Shown here: positions 37,434-47,080 of the stretch, one piece after another | Numbering within the stretch: the stretch's first letter is position 1 | How the letters are laid out: every line of letters begins with the position of its first letter | NCBI RefSeq assembly: GCF_001942495.1 | Contig: NZ_MKZS01000001.1 | Span: 1,912,929 to 1,976,928 of the forward strand | Source: Moorena bouillonii PNG | GTDB taxonomy: Bacteria; Cyanobacteriota; Cyanobacteriia; Cyanobacteriales; Coleofasciculaceae | Reading direction: 5' to 3' | Length of the DNA: 64,000 bases | Translations under genes and position numbers: made by a program | Notes under the pieces: model-generated | The model's input: only the letters and a program-made list of their open reading frames with translations | What the model was told of the DNA's origin: nothing | Database searches by the model: none

Positions 37434-38324
37434 ATGAGATTTATCAGCCCAAAAATAGATTATGTCTTTAAAAAAGTTTTTGGTTCCAAAGAAAGTAAAA
37501 CTATATTAATTAGTTTTCTTAATGCTATTATTTACAATGGCGAACCAATCATTCAATCTTTAACCATTATTAATCCCTATAATCCCGGTCAAGTGTTGAC
37601 TTTAAAAGACACTTATTTGGATGTAAAAGCAGTGTTAGCGGATGGAGAAGTTGTCCTAATTGAAATGCAAGTCTCATCCATCACTGGTTTTAGCAAACGG
37701 GTACTTTATAATATGGTGAAAGGATATGTTAATCAGTTAAAAACAGCAGAGGATTATATTCGTCTTAAACCTGTTATAGCTGTCACAATTACGGATTTTA
37801 TTTTGTTCGACGAAACTCAGCAAATTATTAATCAATTTGTGTTTCAAGAAAAAACAGAAAAGTTTGAATGTCTGGAAGAGGAATTGCAGTTAATATTTAT
37901 AGAATTACCGAAATTCCAGAAAAAACTATCAGAATTAGATACTTTAGCCGATAAATGGATTTATTTCATCAAAGAAGCTTCTAGCCTCGATAATATTCCT
38001 CCTTCTTTAGGAGAAGTATCAGAGATAGAATCAGCGTTAAATCTTGCTAATCAAGCTGGTATGACGCCAGAAGAATTAGAAATTGCCGATCGCCGTGCTA
38101 TGGCATTACAAGATGAAAGAGGAAAACTAACTTATGCTGAAGAAATAGGAAGAAAAAAAGAAGCGATCGCCTTAATAATGCGTCTAATGAAAAAGCGTTT
38201 CGGGGAAATTGATACAAAAACCATTAGCAAAATAGAAAAGTTAACAATTGAAGAGTTGGAAAATTTGGGAGAAGACTTCTTAGATTTCAATAACATAACG
38301 GATTTAGAAAATTGGCTTAACTAG
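37434..38324 (+). CDS. Rpn-family recombination-promoting nuclease / PD-(D/E)XK transposase-like protein
   Basis: 296 residues. The N-terminal PD-(D/E)XK nuclease domain starts PKIDYVFKKVFGSKES and contains the catalytic pattern DTYLDVKAVLADGEVVLIEMQ (Asp, then Glu-x-Gln), then RVLYNMVKGYVNQLKTAEDY. The C-terminal half is helical with EEIGRKKEAIALIMRLMKKRFGEID, typical of cyanobacterial members. Relatives in E. coli (RpnA) promote recA-independent recombination. Full length, no frameshift. Such genes are often numerous and mobile in filamentous cyanobacteria. Confidence 0.88.
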   Translation: MRFISPKIDYVFKKVFGSKESKTILISFLNAIIYNGEPIIQSLTIINPYNPGQVLTLKDTYLDVKAVLADGEVVLIEMQVSSITGFSKRVLYNMVKGYVNQLKTAEDYIRLKPVIAVTITDFILFDETQQIINQFVFQEKTEKFECLEEELQLIFIELPKFQKKLSELDTLADKWIYFIKEASSLDNIPPSLGEVSEIESALNLANQAGMTPEELEIADRRAMALQDERGKLTYAEEIGRKKEAIALIMRLMKKRFGEIDTKTISKIEKLTIEELENLGEDFLDFNNITDLENWLN

Positions 38325-39004
38325 CATTCAGCGATGCAGTCGCTCATGGGGGAAACCACGGCAGTCGCTCATGGGGGGAACCCCCAAGACCGCGCTGCCT
38401 TCCCAAGACCGCGCTGCATCCCGGATATAGCGTTCATAGGACTCATGAGGTACACATTATTTTTTACCTCTTCCCTCTTCCCTGCTCCCTGCTCCCGTCT
38501 TGATGCAAAGCGCGAGTGGGGGAAACCACGGCAAAGCGCGAGTGGTTTGTTCGCGTTCGCCTTTGGCGTGGCCTACGGCCAAGCGTCGCCAAAGGCGATA
38601 GTTACCGTAAGATAGTGGAGCCTTGTCTTGATGCAGTCGCTCATGGGGGAAACCCCCAAGACCGCGCTGCATCGCTATTAACAAATATTTAACCCTTTTC
38701 TGCATAACCTGCTAACTATTTTGGCTCCACAATAAACAGGTTTCGTCTCCGGGGGGAACCCCCAAGACCGCGCTGCCTCCCCAAGACCTTAATGGTGCGT
38801 TTTCCGTAGGTGAATTAAATTCGCCACGGGTCGCACCTCTGCATCGCTGCTCCCTGCTCCCTAAAAAGCAGAAATTTGTACCTCACAAGTCGTAGAATTC
38901 CTATAGTTGGTAAGGTAATATAATTATCCGAACAGCAGCAGCGAAGCTGATCGCAAAAACGATTAGCCCGAAGGGCTACGCTACGCGATCGCAAAAATAT
39001 AATT
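38325..39004. repeat. Repeat cluster between Rpn and FAD-monooxygenase genes
   Basis: 680 bp, no gene. It contains several copies of a hairpin element that begins GATGCAGTCGCTCATGGGGG and ends in a complementary GCTGCATC (best copy 38630-38673, others from 38333, one truncated); related copies are at 32034-32085 and 48698-48743. Also one copy of the 27-bp dispersed repeat (38813-38839), GCCTTTGGCG-type palindromes near 38560-38600, and short CTCCCTG heptamers. Confidence 0.75.
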
Positions 39005-40501
39005 ATGATCGACACTTATGATATTGTTGTGGTTGGTGCTGGTCCAGTAGGATTAGCCACTGCCATTGGCTTACAGCAGCGTGGTATATCTAATTTTCTA
39101 GTCCTTGATCAAACTCGTGCCTTTCGTCGAGTTGGTCAGGTTATCGATCTTCTGCCTAATGGATTAAAAGCGCTTAACCACATAGCGCCTTCTGCTTACG
39201 AAGCCGTTAAAAAAACGGGTATGGAGTTTTTACAGAAAGCCCAAGCCAATCAAAATCCCGAAACAACCATCAGCAAACAAAAACTACCTAAGACTTCTCC
39301 TCAATGGGTTGTCAAAAATTTTAAGGGAGAGCAAATTCATTCTTTTCCTATTAGCTATGAGGATTGGTTCAAGGATTATGGAGAGGGTCGAGTCTCAATT
39401 TCTTGGTACGATTTACAGACCACTCTCAGAAACCAACTTCCCGTTGAACAGGTTAAAGCGAATCATCGTTGTATCAATGTTGTTGATGAAGGAAACACCG
39501 GATATGTTCGGCTAGATTTTGTTTCTGATGCAGCCATAGAAGCAAATCCCTATGCTCATTGGTCAAACAGACAGAACGATCAGGATACAGTCTCCTTCAA
39601 TTCAGAGCATAGTGGCCAACAATTTCAAAAAAAATCAATCCGGGCTAGGCTAGTTGTTGCTGCAGATGGTATCAACTCTACCATTCGTCGGATTGTTTAT
39701 AACGATAGTCCCTACAGTGGTTTAGCCAGACCTGACTATTCCGGATTTGCCGCCCTATTCTGTATGAAAATCACGGATATTCCCCCAGAGCTAAGCACAG
39801 AGCTTGAAAACAAATTTTTTCAGCAGGAACGGATTCTCACCATCACTAATGATCAAATCTCAGAGGATTCGGCTTCTATGGAATCCCCACGGATGCTCCT
39901 ATTTCGCCGTCCCAATGCTCAGTTTGGGTATTTGATCCATCTTCCTTTAAACCAGGAAGAGTTGACAGAAAAATCTGGAAGTGCCTTGATTGCTTTAGCA
40001 TTGCGAGAGTTGGAAAACGCTAATTTTCCCAAAGCTCTCACACAATTAGTGGCTTTATCTCCTCCTGTCAAAATCAAATCCCGTCCCTATTACATTCACC
40101 GTGTAGAAACTCTATCTCCCTGGAGTTCAGGTAGAGTTATCTTAGTGGGTGATGCCGCCCATGGGATGCCTCCTTTCATGGCTCAAGGGGCTAATCAAGG
40201 ATTGGAAGATGCTCTGGTTGTAGCTACCATGATCGCTAATATTGTACAGAAAAATAATCTTGATAATATCCAAGCAATCGCCAATGCTTGCCTTAACTAC
40301 GAATCTCTTCGTCGTCCATTAATGGAGAAGATTCAGCAAGCAACATTGAACCGAATTCCCTACAGTAACAAACAAGCATGGCATGACTACCAACAATTGG
40401 TATATTGTCGTAACTTTGACCAATTGCTAGAGCGATGTAACCATTTAGCAGTCAGCAGTCAGCAGTCAGCAGTCAGCAGTCAGACAAAGGCTGATAGCTG
40501 A
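39005..40501 (+). CDS. FAD-dependent monooxygenase
   Basis: 498 residues of the UbiH/PHBH-like flavoprotein class: N-terminal dinucleotide-binding fold YDIVVVGAGPVGLATAIGLQQRG, the middle DG motif VVAADGINSTIRR and the GD motif RVILVGDAAHGMPPFMAQGANQGLEDA. The substrate is unknown; the class hydroxylates aromatic or polyketide-like compounds using NAD(P)H and oxygen. The last 15 or so residues (AVSSQQSAVSSQT) are encoded by CAGTCAG heptamer repeats, so the natural C-terminus has probably been extended. Just upstream lies a dispersed TACGCTACGCGATCGC motif. Confidence 0.88.
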   Translation: MIDTYDIVVVGAGPVGLATAIGLQQRGISNFLVLDQTRAFRRVGQVIDLLPNGLKALNHIAPSAYEAVKKTGMEFLQKAQANQNPETTISKQKLPKTSPQWVVKNFKGEQIHSFPISYEDWFKDYGEGRVSISWYDLQTTLRNQLPVEQVKANHRCINVVDEGNTGYVRLDFVSDAAIEANPYAHWSNRQNDQDTVSFNSEHSGQQFQKKSIRARLVVAADGINSTIRRIVYNDSPYSGLARPDYSGFAALFCMKITDIPPELSTELENKFFQQERILTITNDQISEDSASMESPRMLLFRRPNAQFGYLIHLPLNQEELTEKSGSALIALALRELENANFPKALTQLVALSPPVKIKSRPYYIHRVETLSPWSSGRVILVGDAAHGMPPFMAQGANQGLEDALVVATMIANIVQKNNLDNIQAIANACLNYESLRRPLMEKIQQATLNRIPYSNKQAWHDYQQLVYCRNFDQLLERCNHLAVSSQQSAVSSQTKADS

Positions 40502-40582
40502 TAGCTGATAGCTGAACGCGCACGCGTGCGCGTAGCGCTAATCGCTGTTCGCTAATAACTGAATGCTTACAAAAAGCCAAAC

Positions 40583-41413
40583 TTATAAAGCGTTCATACT
40601 AATCACATCCTGGCCCAAAACTTGATTTAATTTGCCACTGCGATATCCTTCTAAATCCAGGGTCACATAGACAAAACCCAAGTCTTGAAACTCTGCCACT
40701 AACGTCGGTAAATCTGTCGTTACCACAAATTCCTTAATCTCTTCCGGTAGTAACTCAATCCGTGCAGTATCTCCTTCTGAACGAACCCTCAAATTGGAGA
40801 AACCTAACTTCCGTAAATAGATCTCTGCTCGTCCTACCCGTTGTAACTTAGCCACTGTAATCATTTCCCCATAGGGAAAGCGAGAACTCAGACAAGGTTG
40901 GGCAGGTTTATCCCACCACGGCAGTCCTAATTGTTTCGAGAGTTGGCGCACTTCCGCCTTAGTTACCCCCACTTCCGCTAAAGGCGATCGCGCACCTCGT
41001 TCCTTTGCCGCCTGAATCCCTGGACGATAGTCCCTTAAATCATCCCCATTCACCCCATCGACTACATAAGGATAGCCTCGCTCCAGGGCTAGAGGTTTGA
41101 GAGTGTCGTGGAGTTCACTTTTGCAAAAATAACAGCGATTGACCGGGTTAGAGGTATAATTGGGATTATCCATCTCATGGGTTTGGACAACCTCATGGGT
41201 AATGCCAATAGTAGCGGCTTGGATGCGAGCGTCTTCTAATTCTTCTGGTAATAGTGAGGGGGATTCAGCAGTGACCGCTAAAGCGCGATCGCTTAAAACA
41301 TCGTAAGCAATTTTAGCAACTAGCGTGCTATCGACTCCCCCAGAATAGGCAATCAAAGCCCGTTCCATCTCAGCAAATATAGTTTTTAATTGCTTGAGTT
41401 TCTGCTCTAGCAT
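40583..41413 (-). CDS. larE: ATP-dependent sacrificial sulfur transferase LarE
   Basis: PP-loop enzyme that adenylates the carboxylated pyridinium precursor and transfers sulfur to it in synthesis of the nickel-pincer nucleotide cofactor (lactate racemase and related enzymes). Motif ALIAYSGGVDSTLVAKIAYD is the PP-loop; then AESPSLLPEELEDA, CYFCKSELHDTL, the DGVNGDDLRDYRPG stretch and WDKPAQPCLSSRFPYG with a conserved Cys. 276 residues, full length. LarB and LarC are not in the window. Confidence 0.92.
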   Translation of the reverse strand: MLEQKLKQLKTIFAEMERALIAYSGGVDSTLVAKIAYDVLSDRALAVTAESPSLLPEELEDARIQAATIGITHEVVQTHEMDNPNYTSNPVNRCYFCKSELHDTLKPLALERGYPYVVDGVNGDDLRDYRPGIQAAKERGARSPLAEVGVTKAEVRQLSKQLGLPWWDKPAQPCLSSRFPYGEMITVAKLQRVGRAEIYLRKLGFSNLRVRSEGDTARIELLPEEIKEFVVTTDLPTLVAEFQDLGFVYVTLDLEGYRSGKLNQVLGQDVISMNAL

Positions 41414-41653
41414 GGTTTTGATAAATAATTTTCCCTATTTGTAGCATTATCCCCATTTACTATCATGCCCCATTTATCATGATTAGACTTCGCGGTAGTT
41501 GTCTGGAAGAGGGAACAGGGAACAGGGAACAGGGAACAGGGAACAGGGAACAGGGAAAAAAAAATTATGCTTCTGACTTCTGACTTCTGACTTCTGACTT
41601 CTGACTTCTAACTTCTGACTTCTGACTTCTGACGCTAAGCGTAGCGCTATAAA
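41414..41653. repeat. Heptamer arrays: GGGAACA and CTTCTGA
   Basis: No gene. Six to seven tandem copies of GGGAACA (about 41511-41556), then about nine of CTTCTGA (about 41571-41632), ending with CGCTAAGCGTAGCG just after the ABC-2 permease stop. Confidence 0.85.
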
Positions 41654-42427
41654 TCAAAACTCCCGTTGCCAGAAGATTAGGATAGCGATCGCTAACAGTA
41701 GCACGATGTACAGTAATCCATAAATTCCATTTAAAAACAGTTCTGGGAACGGGGGTAAGACACCATACACTGCATCATTCTTTAAATTGAGCCGTGATAA
41801 ATCGGGGATCACCAAGTATAGGGTTTCAGTCATCCGCTCAATGCCAGGGTTTTCGCTCAACTTGCTTAACTCCACTAAATCACGGCTCAAGTGTCCCATC
41901 ATATAAACCCCAAACGTAAGTAAGGTTGCTAGGAGTGAACTAGTAAAGACACCAAACATCAGCGCTACTGCTGTGATTAGAGACAGTTCTAGAAATTGGT
42001 AAACCACCGAAACCAGGATGCTAACCACAGGGTATTCAATACTAGAGACACGTAATCCCAGCAGATAAATGGCGGTCATAGCCACAACCAGCACAGCCAA
42101 TACACCCGATAACCCTAAGTGTTTGCCAATGATAAATTCAGCGCGGCTTAGAGGCTTGGGAATTAACACTAAGACAGTACGCTTTTCGATTTCCTTGTTA
42201 ATCAACCCGGTACCAACAAATACCGCCACGATTACACCCAGGATACCCATCGCCGCTAGACCCAAATCCAGAAAAATTTTGTCTTGTGTGGTTGCTGCTA
42301 CCTCAGGTAACAGCCTGAGGGCTATGCCTAGGGTTAGGGCAAAAAAGCCGATCAGATATAAAACGCGATCGCGTATCACTTCCCGAAAACCATTAGCTGC
42401 GATCGCCCAAATTCTTGCCAAACTCAC
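41654..42427 (-). CDS. ABC-2 type transporter permease
   Basis: 257 residues with six predicted membrane spans. The N-terminus RIWAIAANGFREVIRDRVLYLIGFFAL and the conserved segment NKEIEKRTVLVLIPKPLSRAEFIIGKHLG are typical of ABC-2 permeases that pair with a separate ATPase (multidrug, lipid or polysaccharide exporters). No ATPase gene adjoins it. Substrate unknown. Confidence 0.85.
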   Translation of the reverse strand: MSLARIWAIAANGFREVIRDRVLYLIGFFALTLGIALRLLPEVAATTQDKIFLDLGLAAMGILGVIVAVFVGTGLINKEIEKRTVLVLIPKPLSRAEFIIGKHLGLSGVLAVLVVAMTAIYLLGLRVSSIEYPVVSILVSVVYQFLELSLITAVALMFGVFTSSLLATLLTFGVYMMGHLSRDLVELSKLSENPGIERMTETLYLVIPDLSRLNLKNDAVYGVLPPFPELFLNGIYGLLYIVLLLAIAILIFWQREF

Positions 42428-43026
42428 CCGCTATCTCCTATGCTCCGAATTCTTTTGCTTCCATCATAGGGGAGGTACACAAGGCAAGGGATTTTTGCTA
42501 TACTAAAGGGAACAGGGAACAGGGAACAGGGAACAGGGAGTAGGGAAAAGGGAACAAAAATTATCACAATTCCTACACGGATTGGTATATAAGGTTAAGT
42601 AGTGAATAAGCGCGAAGATAAAACTATTCCGGACGAGGCATTTATGATTTTTGTACTTGATCACTGCGCTGTTGAAGGGATTTCAGGAGTTGCCAAATAG
42701 CGCCGAGAATTTGCTTAAGTGCGCTTGACCTATTAAGAATTAAATTCGCCACGGGTCGCACCTCTTACTATTTAGACTTTTAAACTATCATCAAGTTAGA
42801 CTCTCAATAGCAATCATTAATAATTACTAATCACCAATTATAGCTTTTTTCATAATAATGAGGTACACATAATTTTTGCCCTGCTACCTCTTCTCTATTC
42901 CCTATTCCCTATTCCCTGTTCCCTGTTCCCTGTTCCCTGTTCCCTGTTCCCTATTCCCTGTTCCCTGCTCCCTGCTCCCTAAAACCAGAAACTCTGTACC
43001 TTACCAAATTGAAAACCGCTATATCA
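42428..43026. repeat. Intergenic repeat tract
   Basis: 599 bp. GGGAACA heptamers (about 42508-42540), the third copy of the 27-bp dispersed repeat (42738-42764), and TTCCCTG/TTCCCTA heptamers (about 42895-42980). TTTTTGCTATACTA near 42490 matches the sequence ahead of the HTH gene. No gene. Confidence 0.7.
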
Positions 43027-43803
43027 CTAATCACTGTGATGATTGCGCTTGATCCACCAAGCAACTAAACCAATAAATAGCAATCCCATTATCCCAGCAG
43101 TAGGATCGCGATTAATGCCAGTAATCCAGGGAGCAACCTTGCCCGAATAGACTACTAATTGCCCAACATCAATAATATAATAACCCCAAACTAAGCCAGC
43201 ATGGAGACCAATCGATAAACCTAGCCGTCCTTGAGTTGATCCCTTTGCCCAAATCAGGATTAACCCTAGCAGCAATAAACTGGGAAATCTCGGTAAGCCG
43301 CGAATCATCTCTGGAATTGGTTTAAGGAAATGCAGCAGCGCAAATGCGATCGCACCAATCCATTGTGATGTCCTAAAACTATAATCCCGTTGCAACTCAT
43401 CAAGCAACCAACCCCGAAACACCAATTCTTCAGCAAAGCCTATGGCCAAAGCACTGATTAATCCCTCTACAATCAGCCGTGACCATGGCAGTGCAGGGGT
43501 TTGGAATGCTACCCAACCCAGCCACCCTTGTAATCCAAACAGACTAAGAGTCATTAACAGACCTAGACCTAGTCCTCTGATTAACTCAAGAGCGTTTTGG
43601 GCTGTTAGCCGCAAACCATATTTTTTTAACAGTCCTGGTTGGCGATAAACCTTCCTTCCCCAAACTCGGACTAAGTACAGAAATACCCCGAACATTAGCC
43701 CCATAGTCAGGATTGTCACTGAGTTTGGGTCGCTACCAATTAAGTATATTGGTGCTGCTATGGGTAACCAAAGCAACAGCAAAGCTAGTATAAACATCCC
43801 CAA
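43027..43803 (-). CDS. CPBP-family intramembrane glutamic endopeptidase
   Basis: 258 residues, about seven or eight membrane spans. The CAAX-protease/bacteriocin-processing motifs are clear: AEELVFRGWLLDEL (EExxxR with the catalytic glutamates, about 120-135), FALLHFLKP (the His motif) and LGLILIWAKGSTQGRLGLSIGLHAGLVWGY (final His). In bacteria such proteins process peptides, act in bacteriocin immunity or regulate membrane proteins; the target here is unknown. Followed on the same strand by repeat DNA; clpS starts about 380 bp upstream. Confidence 0.9.
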   Translation of the reverse strand: MGMFILALLLLWLPIAAPIYLIGSDPNSVTILTMGLMFGVFLYLVRVWGRKVYRQPGLLKKYGLRLTAQNALELIRGLGLGLLMTLSLFGLQGWLGWVAFQTPALPWSRLIVEGLISALAIGFAEELVFRGWLLDELQRDYSFRTSQWIGAIAFALLHFLKPIPEMIRGLPRFPSLLLLGLILIWAKGSTQGRLGLSIGLHAGLVWGYYIIDVGQLVVYSGKVAPWITGINRDPTAGIMGLLFIGLVAWWIKRNHHSD

Positions 43804-43902
43804 CCTGAATGGTGCTGGGTATAGGGATAATCTAGCCAGCCTAGGTGTAAAACGTTTTATAATTTCAAGATTTGGAAAGGGAAGAATTTCTCCTATTGCC
43901 CG

Positions 43903-44184
43903 TTATTCGTCAGGTTCAATTGTACTACTCAGACCCCGGTTCTTCAGGGTTTCGCAATAAAACTCAGCATGCTCTTGAGCACAGGTAATCACCAATGCCA
44001 GCCCCGATGTATGGGCTTCCATCATAATATTGACTGCTTGAGGTTGAGTCAGACTCGCCACAGTTTCCATCAAGGTTTTAACCACATACTCCATAGAGTT
44101 GAAGTCATCATTATGGAGCAATACGCGATAGCGAGGCGCGTGTTTACGAACTGTTGAACGCTTCTCAATGGTTTCGACTGACAA
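43903..44184 (-). CDS. clpS: ATP-dependent Clp protease adaptor ClpS
   Basis: Adaptor that brings N-degron substrates to ClpAP/ClpCP. 93 residues with the family core RYRVLLHNDDFNSMEYVVKTL (Asn-Asp-Asp substrate pocket), QAVNIMMEAHTSGLALVITC and AEFYCETLKNRGLSSTIEP. Full length. Cyanobacteria often have two ClpS paralogues; the HNDDFN pocket suits the canonical one. 99 bp upstream of the CPBP protease gene on the same strand. Confidence 0.96.
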   Translation of the reverse strand: MSVETIEKRSTVRKHAPRYRVLLHNDDFNSMEYVVKTLMETVASLTQPQAVNIMMEAHTSGLALVITCAQEHAEFYCETLKNRGLSSTIEPDE

Positions 44185-44308
44185 AGCTTGTCCCTCTCTA
44201 TTTTAGATGTTTACACAAACTCTCCATTATATACTGCCATTATTATAACATTAGACATCTGGCAGGGAGAGGTATGATCAAAAAGTTAACATTACTTAAT
44301 ATTTTACC

Positions 44309-45211
44309 GTGACTACCCAGGTAATTGCTACCCCTTCTAATAATCCCATCCCTGGAACTTACTGGCAGTGGCGGGGGGAATCTATATATTATGTACAGGC
44401 TGGACAGAAGCCATCAGGATGCCCACCGTTACTGTTAATTCACGGATTTGGGGCATCTACAGACCACTGGCGCAAAAACATTGCTCAATTGAGTCAGGAT
44501 TTTGAAGTTTGGGCGATTGACTTGTTGGGGTTTGGACGTTCTGCTAAACCAGATGGGGAGTACAGTGGCAATTTGTGGCGAGACCAGTTGCATGATTTTA
44601 TTACAGAGGTGATTGGTCAACCAGTAGTCTTAGCTGGAAACTCCTTGGGGGGTTATGCAGCTTTGTGTGTCGCTGCACAGCGTCCTAGCTCCGCCGTAGG
44701 TTTAGCATTGCTCAATAGTGCTGGACCATTTAGTGATACTCAACCGGCCACTAAAGTCAATCCTGTTAAAAAAGTTCTCAATCAGGTAACCAAATCAATT
44801 TTTCTACAACCTTGGGCTAGTTTCCTGTTATTCCAATACCTGCGGCGACCGTCAATCATTCGCAAAACCCTCAAGAAGGTTTATATTGACCAGAGTGCGG
44901 TAACGGAACAGTTAGTAGACGAGATTTATCGCCCCTCTTGTGATCCTGGTGCTGCTCAGGTATTTGCCTCGGTGTTCAAGTCACCCCAAGGGGAAAAAGT
45001 CGATGTGTTGTTGGAACAGATGACTTGTCCATTATTAATGCTATGGGGAGAAGGGGATCCTTGGATCAAGAGCAGAGAACGAGGAGCAAAGTTTAGGGAA
45101 TATTATCCTCAGTTAACGGAATATTATCTACAGGCAGGACACTGTCCCCATGATGAGATACCAGAACAGGTGAATAATCTGATCAGGTCTTGGGTGATCG
45201 CTAATCGCTAA
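44309..45211 (+). CDS. Alpha/beta-fold hydrolase
   Basis: 300 residues with the catalytic triad elements LLLIHGFGASTDHWRKNI (oxyanion region), VLAGNSLGGYAAL (nucleophile Ser in GNSLGG), LMLWGEGDPWI (Asp) and AGHCPHDEIPE (His). The class covers haloperoxidase-like esterases, lipases and C-C hydrolases; close cyanobacterial relatives are uncharacterised. The frame has no suitable ATG at its start, so the GTG at 44309 is used; it begins TTQVIATPSN and precedes the fold normally. Confidence 0.87.
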   Translation: MTTQVIATPSNNPIPGTYWQWRGESIYYVQAGQKPSGCPPLLLIHGFGASTDHWRKNIAQLSQDFEVWAIDLLGFGRSAKPDGEYSGNLWRDQLHDFITEVIGQPVVLAGNSLGGYAALCVAAQRPSSAVGLALLNSAGPFSDTQPATKVNPVKKVLNQVTKSIFLQPWASFLLFQYLRRPSIIRKTLKKVYIDQSAVTEQLVDEIYRPSCDPGAAQVFASVFKSPQGEKVDVLLEQMTCPLLMLWGEGDPWIKSRERGAKFREYYPQLTEYYLQAGHCPHDEIPEQVNNLIRSWVIANR

Positions 45212-45979
45212 TCGGTAATCGCTACAAGAATGAAAATTTGCCCTACGCATTAAGGTGTTTGACATTGATACACCTTGAAAAAGGTGCGACCCGTGGGGAA
45301 TTTAATAATTAGATGCGGGAAGGAAGTTACCGCATTAAGAGGGTCGCCTTTATGGGTTACTGGCTATAGGTAAAAGGGTTAAAACTTTTGTAATAAGGCG
45401 ACCCTCTTCAAGGTTTATTCTCCGGAAAGCGCACCTAAGCTGTTGTAGTAAACTTTAGCATTCATGCCCGCCCCCCTTACGGGCGGGGGGTTAGGGGCGA
45501 TTTCTCTTGCCTTGCCCGTAGCGCTATATTGCCCTATTCATGACTGAGGAACTGACGCAATCAGGATTATGTCAAAGATTAACATAACTTAAACCCCATC
45601 AAAAACGCGATCGCTAACATCCCACTCCGATACTAAAAAAAAGACACCAAGTGCTGCCAGCAACCCAAACAAACTCGAAGGCTAGCCACTGTTGACGATT
45701 TTCTCCAAATATCTGGCAGTATCTCCAAAAATATGTTAGACAATGATTAGTTTTCTAGTGTCATTGAAAACATTCTGGTTCCTTGAATTGAAGCCGAAAA
45801 CCAAAGCAAACCATGATAGTGGTTGCGTTTTCTATTAAACACAGATTTATGCGCCTTGAGCGGAACAAAACCTATCTTGGCCTTGGGAGATACCCCCTGG
45901 CTGCTTAAGCAGCTTGCATTAGTGGGCTTTAATCTGCAAAGTAGATTTTGGTAGCTAAAAAGTATCGGGAGACATGTCA
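45212..45979. repeat. Repeat-containing intergenic region before a PEP-CTERM gene
   Basis: 768 bp, no supportable gene. Seen: outer AGGTGCG/CGCACCT ends (about 45279 and 45430) enclosing a perfect 14-bp inverted repeat AAGAGGGTCGCCTT (45337-45350) / its complement (45395-45408); a GCCCGCC...GGCGGG hairpin near 45466-45490; one HIP1-type GCGATCGC. The last 150 bp are the presumptive leader of the PEP-CTERM gene. Confidence 0.6.
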
Positions 45980-46909
45980 ATGAAAAGCACAGTAATGAAA
46001 ATGTGGCTCGGGGCCTCAATTATTGCCGGTATGAGTGCGATCGCCACTACCCCAGCTGTTGCTGGAAGCCTCACGGGAGCGACCCTGGAAGGTAGTGACT
46101 ACCTCAAGTATGCATCTGACGGTACGAATACCTATGAAGCTCCAAATGCTATTTTGTCAACTATCTTGCAAGGTGACGCTAGTGACCCTGGTGGAAACGT
46201 AGAGCTATTTGCCAGCAGTGAAACTCTGAGCAACAGCGACTTTGCCACCTATACCGATGTCACAAGCCTAACCGGTGACATCGGTGGTAAGGACATCACC
46301 TTGAGCAGTCTGACATTAGCTGACTGGAACAGTGATCTTGATAGTGATGGCATAACCTTAGGTCAGGAGTGGGTCAGTGATGCCTTAACTGCACACGGTC
46401 TTGGATCTTATGCTAGCAGCAATTTCATAGTTAATGAATTCTATACACTATTTAGCGATAATGGAGGATTGCAACGATTTAGCGATCCCAATATTTCCTA
46501 CGTCAACCAAAACGCAACAGGCCACATTAGCATTGGGCTAGCAGGTCACCTTGATGCTCGAGATGCGTTCGAAGATACGTTTGATCAGTTGGAACAGATG
46601 ATGGCTCTTTTATCGCCTGGTTTTCAACTACCATTACCACCTAGTATAAGGGCTAGTGAAATTGTCAAGGTTGAATACAATGGGAAAACTGAATACCTTT
46701 ACGGTTTCGTTCCCACACCATCTGGGCTAGTCAACCTAGAAGATGGTACATCTCACAATGCCACCTACCAAGTGGGCTTCCTTGGCGCTCCTCCAGAACC
46801 GTCTTCATCGGAACCACAAGATGTACCTGAATCCTCTACTGTGCTTGGTCTAATCGCTGTGGCTGGTTTGTTTACTGCTGGAGGGAAATTGCGAAAAGCT
46901 AACTGTTAA
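45980..46909 (+). CDS. PEP-CTERM exported protein (NF038130-like)
   Basis: About 309 residues. Signal peptide ending TPAVAG at about residue 29, a mature region with GATLEGSDYLKYASDGTNTYEAPNAIL and GDASDPGGNVELFASSETLS, and a C-terminal PEP-CTERM sorting signal: DVPESSTVLGLIAVAGLFTAGG then LRK. In this variant the motif reads PESS. The pattern recalls the cyanobacterial PEP-CTERM family NCBI calls NF038130, from memory. Such proteins are processed by exosortase and placed at the surface or in extracellular polymer. Start 45980 is preferred over the ATG at 45974 because GGGAG lies 8 nt before it. Confidence 0.85.
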   Translation: MKSTVMKMWLGASIIAGMSAIATTPAVAGSLTGATLEGSDYLKYASDGTNTYEAPNAILSTILQGDASDPGGNVELFASSETLSNSDFATYTDVTSLTGDIGGKDITLSSLTLADWNSDLDSDGITLGQEWVSDALTAHGLGSYASSNFIVNEFYTLFSDNGGLQRFSDPNISYVNQNATGHISIGLAGHLDARDAFEDTFDQLEQMMALLSPGFQLPLPPSIRASEIVKVEYNGKTEYLYGFVPTPSGLVNLEDGTSHNATYQVGFLGAPPEPSSSEPQDVPESSTVLGLIAVAGLFTAGGKLRKANC

Positions 46910-46980
46910 GGGAAATAGTGAACAATATTATTGAGAGGGGGGCACAACGGTGCGCCCCTCTGAGTGATCAAGCAGTTCAT

Positions 46981-47050
46981 GTAGGGTGGGCAGTGCACCA
47001 GACAGATAATCAAGCTTGCAAAGGGCGTTGCTAGGCACTGCCCACCCTAC
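46981..47050. mobile_element. 70-bp MITE-like repeat, copy 1
   Basis: Exact 16-bp terminal inverted repeats GTAGGGTGGGCAGTGC / GCACTGCCCACCCTAC around a unique centre. Repeated almost exactly 31 bp downstream. Sits between convergent genes and could terminate both. Confidence 0.75.
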
Positions 47051-47080
47051 TTAAAAAGTCAACTTAAATAGTCAACTTAA

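Noticed and set aside
41511-41632. CRISPR-like array
   Set aside because: The units are contiguous heptamers with no spacers, and no cas genes are present in the window.
45747-46019. 90-residue minus-strand frame
   Set aside because: Overlaps the leader and signal peptide of the PEP-CTERM gene on the other strand; no family resemblance.
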